Shown in pieces: positions 1-7,600 of a stretch of DNA of 39,488 bases (positions are counted from its first letter, which is position 1; each line of letters opens with the position of its first letter). The stretch is from a bacterium (lineage in GTDB: Bacteria; Bacillota; Clostridia; Christensenellales; Aristaeellaceae), in contig SFTH01000024.1 of NCBI GenBank assembly GCA_004563405.1, positions 1 through 39,488 of the forward strand, given 5' to 3'. Position numbers and translations under genes: made by a program. The notes beneath the pieces are model-generated. The model saw nothing but the letters and a program-made list of their open reading frames with translations. It did not search any database and was not told where the DNA came from.

Positions 1-37
1 GAATTATCACTAACGCTATTGTAAATACTCTTTTCAT
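1..37 (-). CDS. Partial exported protein, N-terminus only (runs off left edge)
   Basis: An ATG at 37 opens a reading frame that leaves the window after about 12 codons (MKRVFTIALVII). A positively charged start followed by a hydrophobic run is what a signal peptide or membrane anchor looks like. AGAGG lies about 10 bases upstream, and a near-consensus promoter sits at 68-96, which makes the start believable although almost none of the protein is visible. The ATG overlaps the stop of the preceding small ORF (ATGA). It belongs to the AT-rich element end. Function cannot be inferred. Confidence 0.5.
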   Translation of the reverse strand, partial: MKRVFTIALVII

Positions 38-291
38 ATTCGCCATCCTCTCAATATCCACAACATAATTATAACATATTCTAAGCGTTGTGTAAATGTT
101 GTTCGCTCATCGATAATTATATTGCTCCTCCCGAAAGCACCTGCATAAATCGATACCATTGTATCGGCTAATAGAACGGTGATAATGCTCTGCATTACAG
201 CGATTACCCTTATCATAAGGGCTATTACAGAAGACAAAATGCTGAAAATCTCTACAAGAATATTCAGTGTGGTTTCTGTATTCAAAGGCAT
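34..291 (-). CDS. Doubtful small membrane ORF, possibly holin-like toxin type
   Basis: An open frame of about 85 residues from ATG 291, or 83 from TTG 285. The first 45 residues are strongly hydrophobic (start MPLNTETTLNILVEIF). The leader AAGGGGG lies 2 bases before the ATG but 7 before the TTG, so TTG is the better spaced start. It has a good promoter at 328-356. A short hydrophobic peptide behind a GGGGGTGATG leader recalls the putative holin-like or type I toxin peptides of Bacillota, but those are usually about 30 residues and this frame is longer. Its last third overlaps the promoter of the next gene. It may be a real short toxin whose stop was lost, or not a gene. No antisense RNA promoter was confidently seen. 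Confidence 0.3.
   Translation of the reverse strand: MPLNTETTLNILVEIFSILSSVIALMIRVIAVMQSIITVLLADTMVSIYAGAFGRSNIIIDERTTFTQRLEYVIIMLWILRGWRI
68..96 (-). promoter_or_regulatory. Sigma-A promoter for the partial gene at 37
   Basis: On the minus strand TTTACA (91-96) and TATAAT (68-73) are separated by 17 bases, about 30 bases upstream of the ATG at 37. It lies inside the 3' part of the small ORF 34-291, which weakens the case that the tail of that ORF is coding. Confidence 0.6.
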
Positions 292-327
292 CACCCCCTT
301 CTGTATAGTTCTGGGAGGAGTGAGCCT

Positions 328-356
328 ATTATAATGGCAATCAAACAAAAAAGCAA
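328..356 (-). promoter_or_regulatory. Sigma-A promoter, leftward
   Basis: On the minus strand TTGCTT (351-356) and TATAAT (328-333) are separated by 17 bases. It points at the small membrane ORF at 291/285. Confidence 0.55.
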
Positions 357-752
357 ATGTTCTTCATAATGTTCCTCATCTTTCCGGGGCTTCTCTGTGC
401 CCCTGTCGTTTTGTTTTGTGAAGGTGTTGTTCCCTTTGCTGTGATTACATTATACGACAAGGTGCGGATGAACCTGTCGTTTTACTGGTAATTTTTGAGA
501 TTCTTGCGAAGAAAAATCAAAGGCCTTTCGCGGCAAATTGAACCCCAGAAAGACCCAAAGATGTATAAAAGATGTTAGAAGGTTGATTGCGGGTTGATGG
601 AAAGATGAGGGCGGGATGTTTGAAAGATGTATCCGTCTTGTATGCCTCTTTTGTAAATCAAAAGGGCTGTAAAGGTGTGTTATGATGGGTTCAGGTACCT
701 TGAAAACTACAAAATGTGAACGGTTGCCATTGTTGGCAAAAGGAATCAGGCA
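357..752. other. Non-coding stretch upstream of integrase with short repeats
   Basis: No convincing gene is seen. A small GGGGC/GCCCC hairpin (386-403) is followed by a T-rich stretch and could end rightward transcription. The 11-mer CCTGTCGTTTT occurs twice (402-412 and 473-483), with the inverted core ACGACA between them at 454-459. Such short repeats next to an integrase gene could be arm-type recombinase sites, but this is only suggestive. A 122-residue frame on the minus strand (450-818) overlaps the integrase start, resembles nothing known to me and was not accepted. Confidence 0.4.
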
Positions 753-759
753 ATGGCAA
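724..759 (+). promoter_or_regulatory. Inverted repeat enclosing integrase ribosome site and start
   Basis: TTGCCATTG (724-732) and CAATGGCAA (751-759) are perfect 9-base arms around an 18-base loop. The right arm contains the integrase ATG (753-755) and the loop contains the AGGAATCAGG ribosome-binding region. In RNA the hairpin would hide the start codon; in DNA it could be an operator. Confidence 0.5.
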
Positions 760-1841
760 GTCATAGAATGAGAATATGCGTGGGCTACGATGACGAAGGC
801 AATCCTATCACAACGCAAATCAGAGGCGTTAGCGAACTGGAACTTGCGGATAAAGTTGTTCGGGCTATCCTACATTCAGAGCGCAGGGATGAGTTCCTGC
901 GGGGGACGGTGCTGGCAACACAGCCGGAAGCCCCGCCCTTCAAATCTTACACAGAAGAATGGTATGCGACCTACAAGGCGCATCGCATCAAAGCCACAAC
1001 CGCTTACGCCTACCAACTGATACTGCGACGGCTCTACGAACAATGGGGCGATATGCCCATCAATCAGATCGGAACAAAGGACATTCAGGAGTTCCTGAAC
1101 GAAAGAAAGCACCTCGCTGAAAAGTACCTTCAGGAGATGCTGATAGTCATAAAATCCATTTTTGAATCGGCACGCAGGGACGGACACATCAAAGAGAACC
1201 CCGCAACGGACAAACGAATTGTCATCCCATCTAAGAAGAAAACCGTGCGCAAGGCATTGGATTTGGACGAACTGCGGGACATTCTGCTGTCCTTGGACAA
1301 ACTGGAATTGATGGATAAGCGGTATATGATGCTTCTGCTGTTCACAGGGATGCGTCGTGGGGAAGTTCTGGGCCTGAAATGGGAAGATGTGGATTTGAAG
1401 AAGAATGTATTCCACATCGAGCGAAGTATCACTTATCCCAGAGGACAGAACCAATTTGTAATCGGCAAGCCCAAGACGGAAAGCGGTTTACGGGATGTTC
1501 CCATCTCGCAGGAACTGATGAACTGCTTACAGCCCCTTGGAGCACACGGCTACATTATCGGCGGGGAAACACCCATCACCCTTTCCATTCACAGGAGGAT
1601 GATGGAGAGAATCAATCGCACCATCAACCTTCACGGGGCTTCTCCGCACATCTTCCGGCACAGCTACGCAACTCTGCTGAACGACGCGGGAGCGTCGGTA
1701 AAGACCATTCAGGCGATCATCGGGCATTCCGATGTTCAGACCACAATCAACCGCTATGTCCATTCCCACGAGGATAAGAAGCAGGAGGCGGTGCGAAGTG
1801 TAAATGAAATGCTGGCGGTTCAGAGGGGCAAGCAATACTGA
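753..1841 (+). CDS. int: Tyrosine recombinase / phage-type integrase
   Basis: A 362-residue site-specific recombinase that would cut and rejoin att sites through a 3'-phosphotyrosine intermediate. The catalytic residues are visible in order: Arg in TGMRRGE (about 200), the HxxR box HIFRHSYAT (about 298), the second His in GHSDVQTT (about 325) and the nucleophile Tyr in INRYVH (about 336). The N-terminal part carries an AP2-like arm-binding segment (RICVGYDDEGNP) and a core-binding SAM-like domain (about 65-155). Length is normal for the Tn916/phage integrase group. Its codon use and base content are AT-richer than the genes beyond the tRNAs. It reads toward the tRNA-Met 3' end, the likely attachment site. 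No excisionase gene was recognised beside it. Confidence 0.95.
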   Translation: MASHRMRICVGYDDEGNPITTQIRGVSELELADKVVRAILHSERRDEFLRGTVLATQPEAPPFKSYTEEWYATYKAHRIKATTAYAYQLILRRLYEQWGDMPINQIGTKDIQEFLNERKHLAEKYLQEMLIVIKSIFESARRDGHIKENPATDKRIVIPSKKKTVRKALDLDELRDILLSLDKLELMDKRYMMLLLFTGMRRGEVLGLKWEDVDLKKNVFHIERSITYPRGQNQFVIGKPKTESGLRDVPISQELMNCLQPLGAHGYIIGGETPITLSIHRRMMERINRTINLHGASPHIFRHSYATLLNDAGASVKTIQAIIGHSDVQTTINRYVHSHEDKKQEAVRSVNEMLAVQRGKQY

Positions 1842-1962
1842 ACCCGGAGTTCATAAAAATAAGGATTTTCGCAGTTTTGTGCCACTTTGGGAGATTGGAG
1901 AAGTTGCGTGAAGCCAGAGTTAAGGCGAGGATGCCGGTTCTTGCTTCGATTTGAACAAAAAG

Positions 1963-1996
1963 AAACCGTCCAAGTCTTTCAACCTGAACGGTTTTT
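1963..1996 (-). terminator. Hairpin terminator after tRNA-Met (also faces integrase)
   Basis: Twelve-base arms (1,963-1,974 and 1,983-1,994), paired throughout if G-U pairs are allowed, close an 8-base loop. On the minus strand the hairpin is followed by CTTTTTG and would end the tRNA transcript. On the plus strand it is followed by TTTTTGTT and could also end integrase transcription. Confidence 0.7.
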
Positions 1997-1998
1997 GT

Positions 1999-2075
1999 TG
2001 GTACCGGCGATCGGATTCGAACCAATGACACTCCGGGTATGAACCGAATGCTCTAGCCAACTGAGCTACGCCGGC
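1999..2075 (-). tRNA. tRNA-Met (CAT), elongator
   Basis: A full 77-base cloverleaf with encoded CCA. The anticodon loop is TTCATAC (anticodon CAT), the D-arm is GCTCAGTTGGCTAGAGC, and the T-arm carries TTCGAAT. The anticodon stem lacks the GGG/CCC run and the 1-72 pair is not the C-A mismatch of an initiator, so this is the elongator type. Base 1 pairs with 72 as G-U, where a G-C pair would be expected. That could reflect replacement of the 3' end by the integrated element. Only 3 bases separate it from tRNA-fMet. Confidence 0.95.
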
Positions 2076-2078
2076 AAA

Positions 2079-2155
<77 letters not shown>

Positions 2156-2180
2156 ACACGCGTTTCTCAACGCAGGATTT

Positions 2181-2210
2181 ATTATACCACAGCCCAACGA
2201 CTTCTGTCAA
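2181..2210 (-). promoter_or_regulatory. Strong sigma-A promoter for the two Met tRNAs
   Basis: On the minus strand perfect TTGACA (2,205-2,210) and TATAAT (2,181-2,186) boxes are separated by 18 bases, about 25 bases upstream of tRNA-fMet. Confidence 0.9.
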
Positions 2211-2450
2211 TAGGTGGAATCAAATTTTATCGGCAAAACCGGCTGATTTTTCATTCTCCGCACCCACGGACGCGCGCTGGCCATTCGGGGTCAGATTCGG
2301 GGTCAGGCGTGCAGCAGCCGCGCACCATTCGGGGCATGGCCCGTCCCTCCCGGAGGTTCGCCGCAGCGTCAGGGAAAGGCCGCTTCGCTCTGGTGTAGAG
2401 GCGTTCCCAGAAGGGGGAGCCGCCGGCGGGGGCGCGGCGGCTCCGGAGGG
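2211..2450. other. Intergenic stretch with a doubled 12-mer and a GC hairpin
   Basis: No gene is seen. The 12-mer ATTCGGGGTCAG is repeated head to tail at 2,283-2,306. A GC-rich hairpin with perfect 9-base arms (2,416-2,424 and 2,436-2,444) lies just past the stop of the aldo/keto reductase and probably ends its transcript, although no long T-run follows. Confidence 0.5.
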
Positions 2451-3581
2451 TCAATCCTCCAAGGTTTTCACAATCCGCTTGAGCTCCTCGCGGATGTGGA
2501 TGTGCTGGGGGCAGACGGCCTCGCAGGCTCCGCACTCCAGACAGGCGCTGGCCTTGCCCTGGCGGCGGCCCTCGGTCTTCCAGTAGTACTTGTCCTTCGC
2601 GGCGGCAAGGTTGTTGAACATGGTGTACATGTTCATCACCTCAAACACACCGGGAATGGAGATGTTGGCCGGACAGCCCTTCACGCAGTACTCGCAGGCG
2701 GTGCAGGGGATGGTGGGAATGTCCTCGATGATCTCCCGGGCGCGGACGATGGCGGCCTGTTCCGCATCGCTGAGGGGCTTGAAATCGGACATGTAGGACA
2801 GATTGTCCGCCATCTGCGCCACGTTGGACATGCCGGAGAGCACCACCAGCACGCCCTCCAGGGAGGCCGCGAAGCGCACCGCCCAGCTGGACGGCGAGGC
2901 GTCGGGGTTCAGCGCCGCGAAGTTGTCCCGGACGGCCTGGGGCGGGTTGGCCAGATTGCCGCCCTTCACCGGCTCCATGATGATCACCGGCTTGCCGTGC
3001 TTCCGGGCCACCTCGTAGCACTTGCGGCTCTCGATGGCGGGGTGCTCCCAGTCCGCGTAGTTGATCTGAAGCTGCACGAACTCCATCTCCGGATGGGCGG
3101 TGAGCAGCTCGTCCAGCACAGCGGCCTTGTCGTGGAAGGAGAAGCCCAGGCAGCGGATCAGCCCCTCCGCCTTGCGCGCCTGCAGAAAGTCCCAGATGTC
3201 GAAATCATCGAAGCACCTGGTGCGCTGCTCGCCCAGGTTGTGCAGGAGATAGAAATCAAAATAGCCCGCGCCGGTGCGCTCCAGAGAGGTCCAGAACATC
3301 TGCTGGGCCTCCTCTGCGGTCTTTACGCCCGCCCATGCGGGCAGCTTGGTGGCCAGATAGAAGCTGTCCCGGGGATAGCGGTCCACCAGCGCCGCCTTGA
3401 TCGCCCGCTCGGACGCGCCGTTGCCGTAGCCATAGGCGGTGTCGAAGTACCTGAACCCCTTCGCGAGGAACATGTCCACCATCTCGCAGGTCTGGGGGAT
3501 GTCAATTTCACCGTCCCTCTGGGGCAGGCGCATCAGGCCGAAGCCCAGCTTCGGCATGGAATCCATAAGAGCCTTGTCCAT
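2451..3581 (-). CDS. Aldo/keto reductase with C-terminal 2x[4Fe-4S] ferredoxin domain
   Basis: A 376-residue cytoplasmic oxidoreductase. The first 280 residues form an aldo/keto reductase barrel with the catalytic set Asp47 and Tyr52 (FDTAYGYG), Lys79 (ATKLP) and His114 (LLHNL). The C-terminus carries two ferredoxin-type Cys clusters, CTACEYCVKGCP (Cys293, 296, 299, 303) and CLECGACEAVCP (Cys347, 350, 353, 357), suited to two [4Fe-4S] clusters. This fused family is common in anaerobes; its physiological substrate is not established, and electron input from ferredoxin-like clusters is an inference. I start at 3,581 because GGAGGAG lies 8 bases upstream; an in-frame ATG at 3,614 lacks such a site. 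It is a single gene with its own promoter. Confidence 0.93.
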   Translation of the reverse strand: MDKALMDSMPKLGFGLMRLPQRDGEIDIPQTCEMVDMFLAKGFRYFDTAYGYGNGASERAIKAALVDRYPRDSFYLATKLPAWAGVKTAEEAQQMFWTSLERTGAGYFDFYLLHNLGEQRTRCFDDFDIWDFLQARKAEGLIRCLGFSFHDKAAVLDELLTAHPEMEFVQLQINYADWEHPAIESRKCYEVARKHGKPVIIMEPVKGGNLANPPQAVRDNFAALNPDASPSSWAVRFAASLEGVLVVLSGMSNVAQMADNLSYMSDFKPLSDAEQAAIVRAREIIEDIPTIPCTACEYCVKGCPANISIPGVFEVMNMYTMFNNLAAAKDKYYWKTEGRRQGKASACLECGACEAVCPQHIHIREELKRIVKTLED

Positions 3582-3612
3582 TCGGAGTCTCCTCCCTCGT
3601 GTTGTTTTTTCC

Positions 3613-3642
3613 ATTATAACAGAAATCCGCCGCTTCAGGCAA
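3613..3642 (-). promoter_or_regulatory. Sigma-A promoter of the aldo/keto reductase gene
   Basis: On the minus strand TTGCCT (3,637-3,642) and TATAAT (3,613-3,618) are separated by 18 bases, about 30 bases upstream of the start codon. Confidence 0.7.
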
Positions 3643-3791
3643 GCCGCGCGAACGGTGCAACAGCCTGCGCACAGGGCTGCATGGGGTGGATAAGGGCGTT
3701 CCCCGGAATCCCTCTGGCGCGCAGCGCCGCACGGAAACCTGCCGGGGCTGTTTCGCGATCTGCAGCTCCCCCTGTCCGCCGCGCGGAGCGC

Positions 3792-4316
3792 TCACAGCGC
3801 CGTTCCGCGGGTGGGCACGCGCAGGCGGGAAACGTCCGCGCCCTCCAGCCGCAGCAGCCGGAACTTGTTCTCCACGCCACCCGCGTAGCCGGTGAGGCTG
3901 CCATCGGCCCCCACGACGCGGTGGCAGGGGATGATGATGGAGATGGGGTTGTGGCCCACCGCGCCGCCCACGGCCTGCGCGGACATGCCCGGGCCCAGCC
4001 TGCGCGCGAGCGCGCCGTAGGTGGTCACCTCGCCGCGGGGAATCTCCAGCAGCATGCGCCAGACCTCCCGGCGGAAGGCGCTGCCCCGGGGCGCGAGGGG
4101 CAGCGCGTCCGGCGCGGGACGCTCCCCGGCGAAGTAGCTTTCAAGCCACGACCGCGCGGCGCAAAACACGTCCAGATCGTCCCGCACGCGCGCGCCGGGC
4201 TCCAGCGTGGCGGCAAAGTACTTCTGCCCGCGCAGCCAGAGCCCCACCAGGCGCTCCCCGTCGCTGGCCAGCGTCAGTTCACCCAGGGGTGAAGTCCAGT
4301 TCGTCAGATAGTCCAT
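3792..4316 (-). CDS. ogt: Methylated-DNA--protein-cysteine methyltransferase
   Basis: A 174-residue suicide repair enzyme that takes the alkyl group from O6-alkylguanine onto its own cysteine. The active-site motif PCHRV contains Cys131; upstream are the typical RGEVTTYGALA segment (helix-turn-helix part) and GHNP. The N-terminal ribonuclease-like domain (1-80) and the length fit Ogt/MGMT proteins. A GGGAGGAAGG ribosome site precedes ATG 4,316, and a good promoter lies at 4,347-4,375. It is transcribed alone; the 210 bases after its stop contain nothing recognisable except the promoter of the next leftward gene. Confidence 0.95.
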   Translation of the reverse strand: MDYLTNWTSPLGELTLASDGERLVGLWLRGQKYFAATLEPGARVRDDLDVFCAARSWLESYFAGERPAPDALPLAPRGSAFRREVWRMLLEIPRGEVTTYGALARRLGPGMSAQAVGGAVGHNPISIIIPCHRVVGADGSLTGYAGGVENKFRLLRLEGADVSRLRVPTRGTAL

Positions 4317-4346
4317 GCGCCCTTCCTCCCGAGAAAAGTTTCTTCC

Positions 4347-4375
4347 ATTTTAGCACAAAGTTCCCCGCCTGCCAA
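4347..4375 (-). promoter_or_regulatory. Sigma-A promoter of ogt
   Basis: On the minus strand TTGGCA (4,370-4,375) and TAAAAT (4,347-4,352) are separated by 17 bases, about 30 bases upstream of ATG 4,316. Confidence 0.7.
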
Positions 4376-4441
4376 GGCCGCAGTGCGCCGGGGCGATTTC
4401 CCCCCGCTTTCCCCGGTCGCGCAATCCGGCAGAACTGCCGC

Positions 4442-4577
4442 CGGGCCGCTTCGGAAGCCGCCTGCGCTGCGAAGCGCGTGCGCGTGCGGAATGGCGCAGG
4501 GGCAATCTCCCTTTCCTCAGGCACACGCCCACACCCCGGCAGAATCATCGGGCCGCTTCGGAAGCCGCCTGCGCTGC
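4442..4577. repeat. Two copies of a 29-base intergenic direct repeat
   Basis: An identical 29-base block, beginning CGGGCCGCTTCGGAAGCC, occurs at 4,442-4,470 and 4,549-4,577. The similarity continues upstream of each copy as CGGCAGAA with a small indel, giving a unit of roughly 45 bases. Inside each copy GGCCGCTTC/GGAAGCCG-type pairing could form a small hairpin. The copies lie between ogt and the 3' end of the large secreted protein gene. Confidence 0.75.
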
Positions 4578-4591
4578 TTGAACGCAGAGCA

Positions 4592-4618
4592 AGCCGGATC
4601 CCTTCCGGGAATCCGGCT
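4592..4618 (-). terminator. Hairpin after the large secreted protein gene
   Basis: AGCCGGAT (4,592-4,599) and ATCCGGCT (4,611-4,618) pair, with further CCC/GGG pairing inside, 17 bases past the stop codon. The downstream T content is low, so termination strength is uncertain. Confidence 0.55.
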
Positions 4619-4634
4619 CGCCGGTTTCAATTTG

Positions 4635-7600
4635 TCATTCGCCAATCTCCAGGCGGGTGAAGATCCACTCGTCGCCCTCCCTGCGGAAGCCGTAGCGCTC
4701 GTAGCGGATGCTGTCGCCCACGCGCACCTCGATCTCCAGCACGAAGAAGTTGTACTCCACGCCGTCGATCACGACCACCTCCTGCGGGAAGCTCTCCAGC
4801 AGCGCGGTTTCGAACTCCGCCCGGGCCGCTTCGTCCATCGACTCGATGCGCGTCTGAATCTGCGCCTTCAGCGCCTCCGCCTCGGGCGAGAAGCTGCTCT
4901 CACTGGCCTCCATCGCCTGATTGACCTGCGCCTCGAAGCCGATCACCGACAGGAAGGTCAGCAGCTGTTCCTTCACCGGAAGCTGCTCCAGCACTTCCTT
5001 CTCCTCAGTGGTGATCACCTTTTCGATGTTCACGATCTGGATGGTCACCGGTTCGCTCTCCGTCTCCAGCGCATCCGCCACGGTCATCATGGTCTCCACC
5101 ATGGGCGCGGCGTCCTCCACCTTCACGCCGTGGACGAATTCCTCCACGGAAACCTCCTCATACACCGGCTCCGGCGTGGGAACCGCCGTGGGCTCGACCG
5201 TCGGCTCAAGAGTCGGTTCAAGGGTCGGCGCGGCAGTCGGCGTCGCCGTTGCCACGGGCTTCGCCGTGGGCCGCACCGTGGGGGCGGGCGTCGCCACCGG
5301 CGCATCCGTCACCACAGGCATCGTCGGTTCATCCGACACCGTGGGCATCGTGGCCGTCGGGACCGGGGTCGCCGTGGCCGTCGGGACCGGAGTTGCCGTG
5401 GCCGTCGGGACCGGAGTTGCCGTGGCCGTCGGAATCGGAGTCGCCGTGGCCGTCGGGACCGGAGTCGCCGTGGCGGTCGGAATCGGAGTTGCCGTGGCGG
5501 TCGGAACCGGGGTCGCCGTGGCCGTCGGGACCGGAGTTGCCGTAGCCGTCGGGACCGGGGTTGCCGTGGCCGTCGGAATCGGGGTCGCCGTTGCCGTGGC
5601 CGTCGGGGTCGCCGTTTCTGTAGCCGTCGGGGTCGATACCGGTTCCGGCTTCACATAGCGGCAGCCCACGCAGATGTTTCCGATGAACTCATGGGGCGCC
5701 TCCAGGCCGATCAGGATTTCCCGATCCTCCTCGTAGACGGGCACATACGCGCCGCAGTCCGTGCATATGTGCTTGTAGTCGATAAAGCCATAGATCAGAT
5801 GGCTGTTCTCGTCCTTCTGCGCGCAATGCTGATCGACCGCCATCTCGTACTTCTCCAGGGAGGTGTCCCGAACGACGTTCGCATGCGGGCAGCTCAGCTT
5901 ATATCCGCACTCCTCGCAGACGTTGGAATCGTTCACCGTGTGCGGCGCAGTGATCTCGACCCCCGTCTCAACCTGCTCCAGGCCGGAGCCCACGTCGCAG
6001 ACGGTACATTCGTAGTTCTGCACCCTGTCCGCGATGATGGTGTGTCCGCTCTCGTCCGCCGAGACCACCTGAATGTTCTCCAGATACTGGTTCTTGGGCT
6101 GCAGGTAGGTGTGCTCGCAGACCGGCTTTTCCACGCCGCGGAACGTATAGCCGCAGCTCGAACACACGTTGCTGTCCTCATCCTCCTCGTCCAGATCGCC
6201 CTCATGCCAGCCGAGGCTGCGGATCTCATCCTCGAATTTCTGTTCGTCCACAGTCTGCCAGCACAGCGTGCAATCCGTTACCAGGATCGGGTTGGTCAAC
6301 AGAATCTCATGATACCATTCGTTGTAGTAGTTGCTCGAAGAGCTCTCGTACCTCCACCACTGATCCTGATACTTTGCGTCGTGCTGGCAGACATAGCCGC
6401 AGTCGGCGCACACGCCGTTTTCAAAGTTGTGCATGCGCGCTACCGTCACGATCTCCGTCGTCGTGAAGCCGTTTTTGCAGGTGGGACATTCCTTTCGCAG
6501 CAACATCTCCGTGTTGGCGTTGTGCTTCTCCGCATCCAGGGGCGCATAGGTGGTTGTACCCTGCTCCCTGCTCCATACGGTCTCCGCGCCGGCATGCTCA
6601 CAGGCAAATTTGCATCTGTAGCACACGTCATAAATGTTATAGCGATGCTCTACGCGTACCGGATCCTCCTGATAGTCCCACTGGAACCAGCGTTCGCCGC
6701 AATCCTGGCATTCATAATTATGCCAGCAGAATCCAGTGATCAGGTGACCTTCTTCCGTGGGATCAGAATATTGACACTCTTCTCCCCACTCCGTTTCAAT
6801 CGTAACATTCTCGTGCGGGCAGAAGTTCACATATCCGCATTTCCAGCAGATGCCCTCTTCGAAATCATGCGGTGTCTGCACGGATATGTACTCTGTTCCA
6901 CCTTCCTGCCATTCGTACTGGCAATCGAGGCAATAGTAATTGATTGTGCGCACGCCGCTTTCGGTGTGACCCTGGTCGTCTATATTGCTGTAGGTACGAT
7001 CGCTCCAGCTCACCGTGATATCCACATTTTCATGGGGACATGCCTTCACATATCCACATTTCCTGCATTTGCCATTAATGATCTCGTGATCCTCGCGTTC
7101 GCTGGACAGCTGATCATCGACTCTGATCATCAATTCACCGCAGCTGGAACAATAGAGCGCCGCACCTCGATAGCCCGTCACGACGTGGTCGTAGGGCGTC
7201 GGATCGCTGTACTGCTCGTCCTCCCAGTAATGATACTCCTCCTCCGCGTCGTCATGGGTGCATTGGTTCTGATAACCGCACGCCTCGCATACGCCATCCG
7301 CGAACCAGTGACTCTTTCGTTCAGTTACAATCTCGCTTGTCTTTTTATCATAACAATAGTCGCAATCCAAGCACCTGTAGCAGTCCCAGCGATATCCGGT
7401 TGTAAGGTGTCCCTCTGCATTGCCGTCGCTGTACGTCGTATCATCAAAATCAAAAGAGCTGCCGTCATTCATAACCCGCTCATGCTGACACGCGTAGCCA
7501 CACTTACTGCATACTCCATTGTTGTAGTAGTGCATCTCCTGCACGCTCTGGAGCACATCTACCGTCGCAACGTCCCATTCAGAGCCGCAAATCTCGCAGG

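Larger units (their letters stand above)
1..2036. mobile_element. End of an integrative element inserted at tRNA-Met
   Basis: This stretch is clearly AT-richer than the rest of the window. It carries a tyrosine recombinase 157 bases from the 3' end of a tRNA-Met gene, the usual arrangement of elements that integrate into tRNA 3' ends. The tRNA reads leftward, so its 3' end faces the element. The right boundary would lie within or just left of the tRNA 3' half (1,999-about 2,036); the left boundary is outside the window. Whether this is a prophage, a conjugative element or a genomic island remnant cannot be told, because only about 2 kb is visible. The boundary is inferred, since the second att copy is not in view. 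Confidence 0.6.

Noticed and set aside
450..818. A 122-residue minus-strand frame upstream of the integrase
   Set aside because: It overlaps the integrase start, has no ribosome site and resembles nothing known to me. Composition looks random.
5340..5633. Regular 24-base repeats considered as a CRISPR array
   Set aside because: The units are contiguous with no unique spacers, and they encode an in-frame Thr/Pro stalk.
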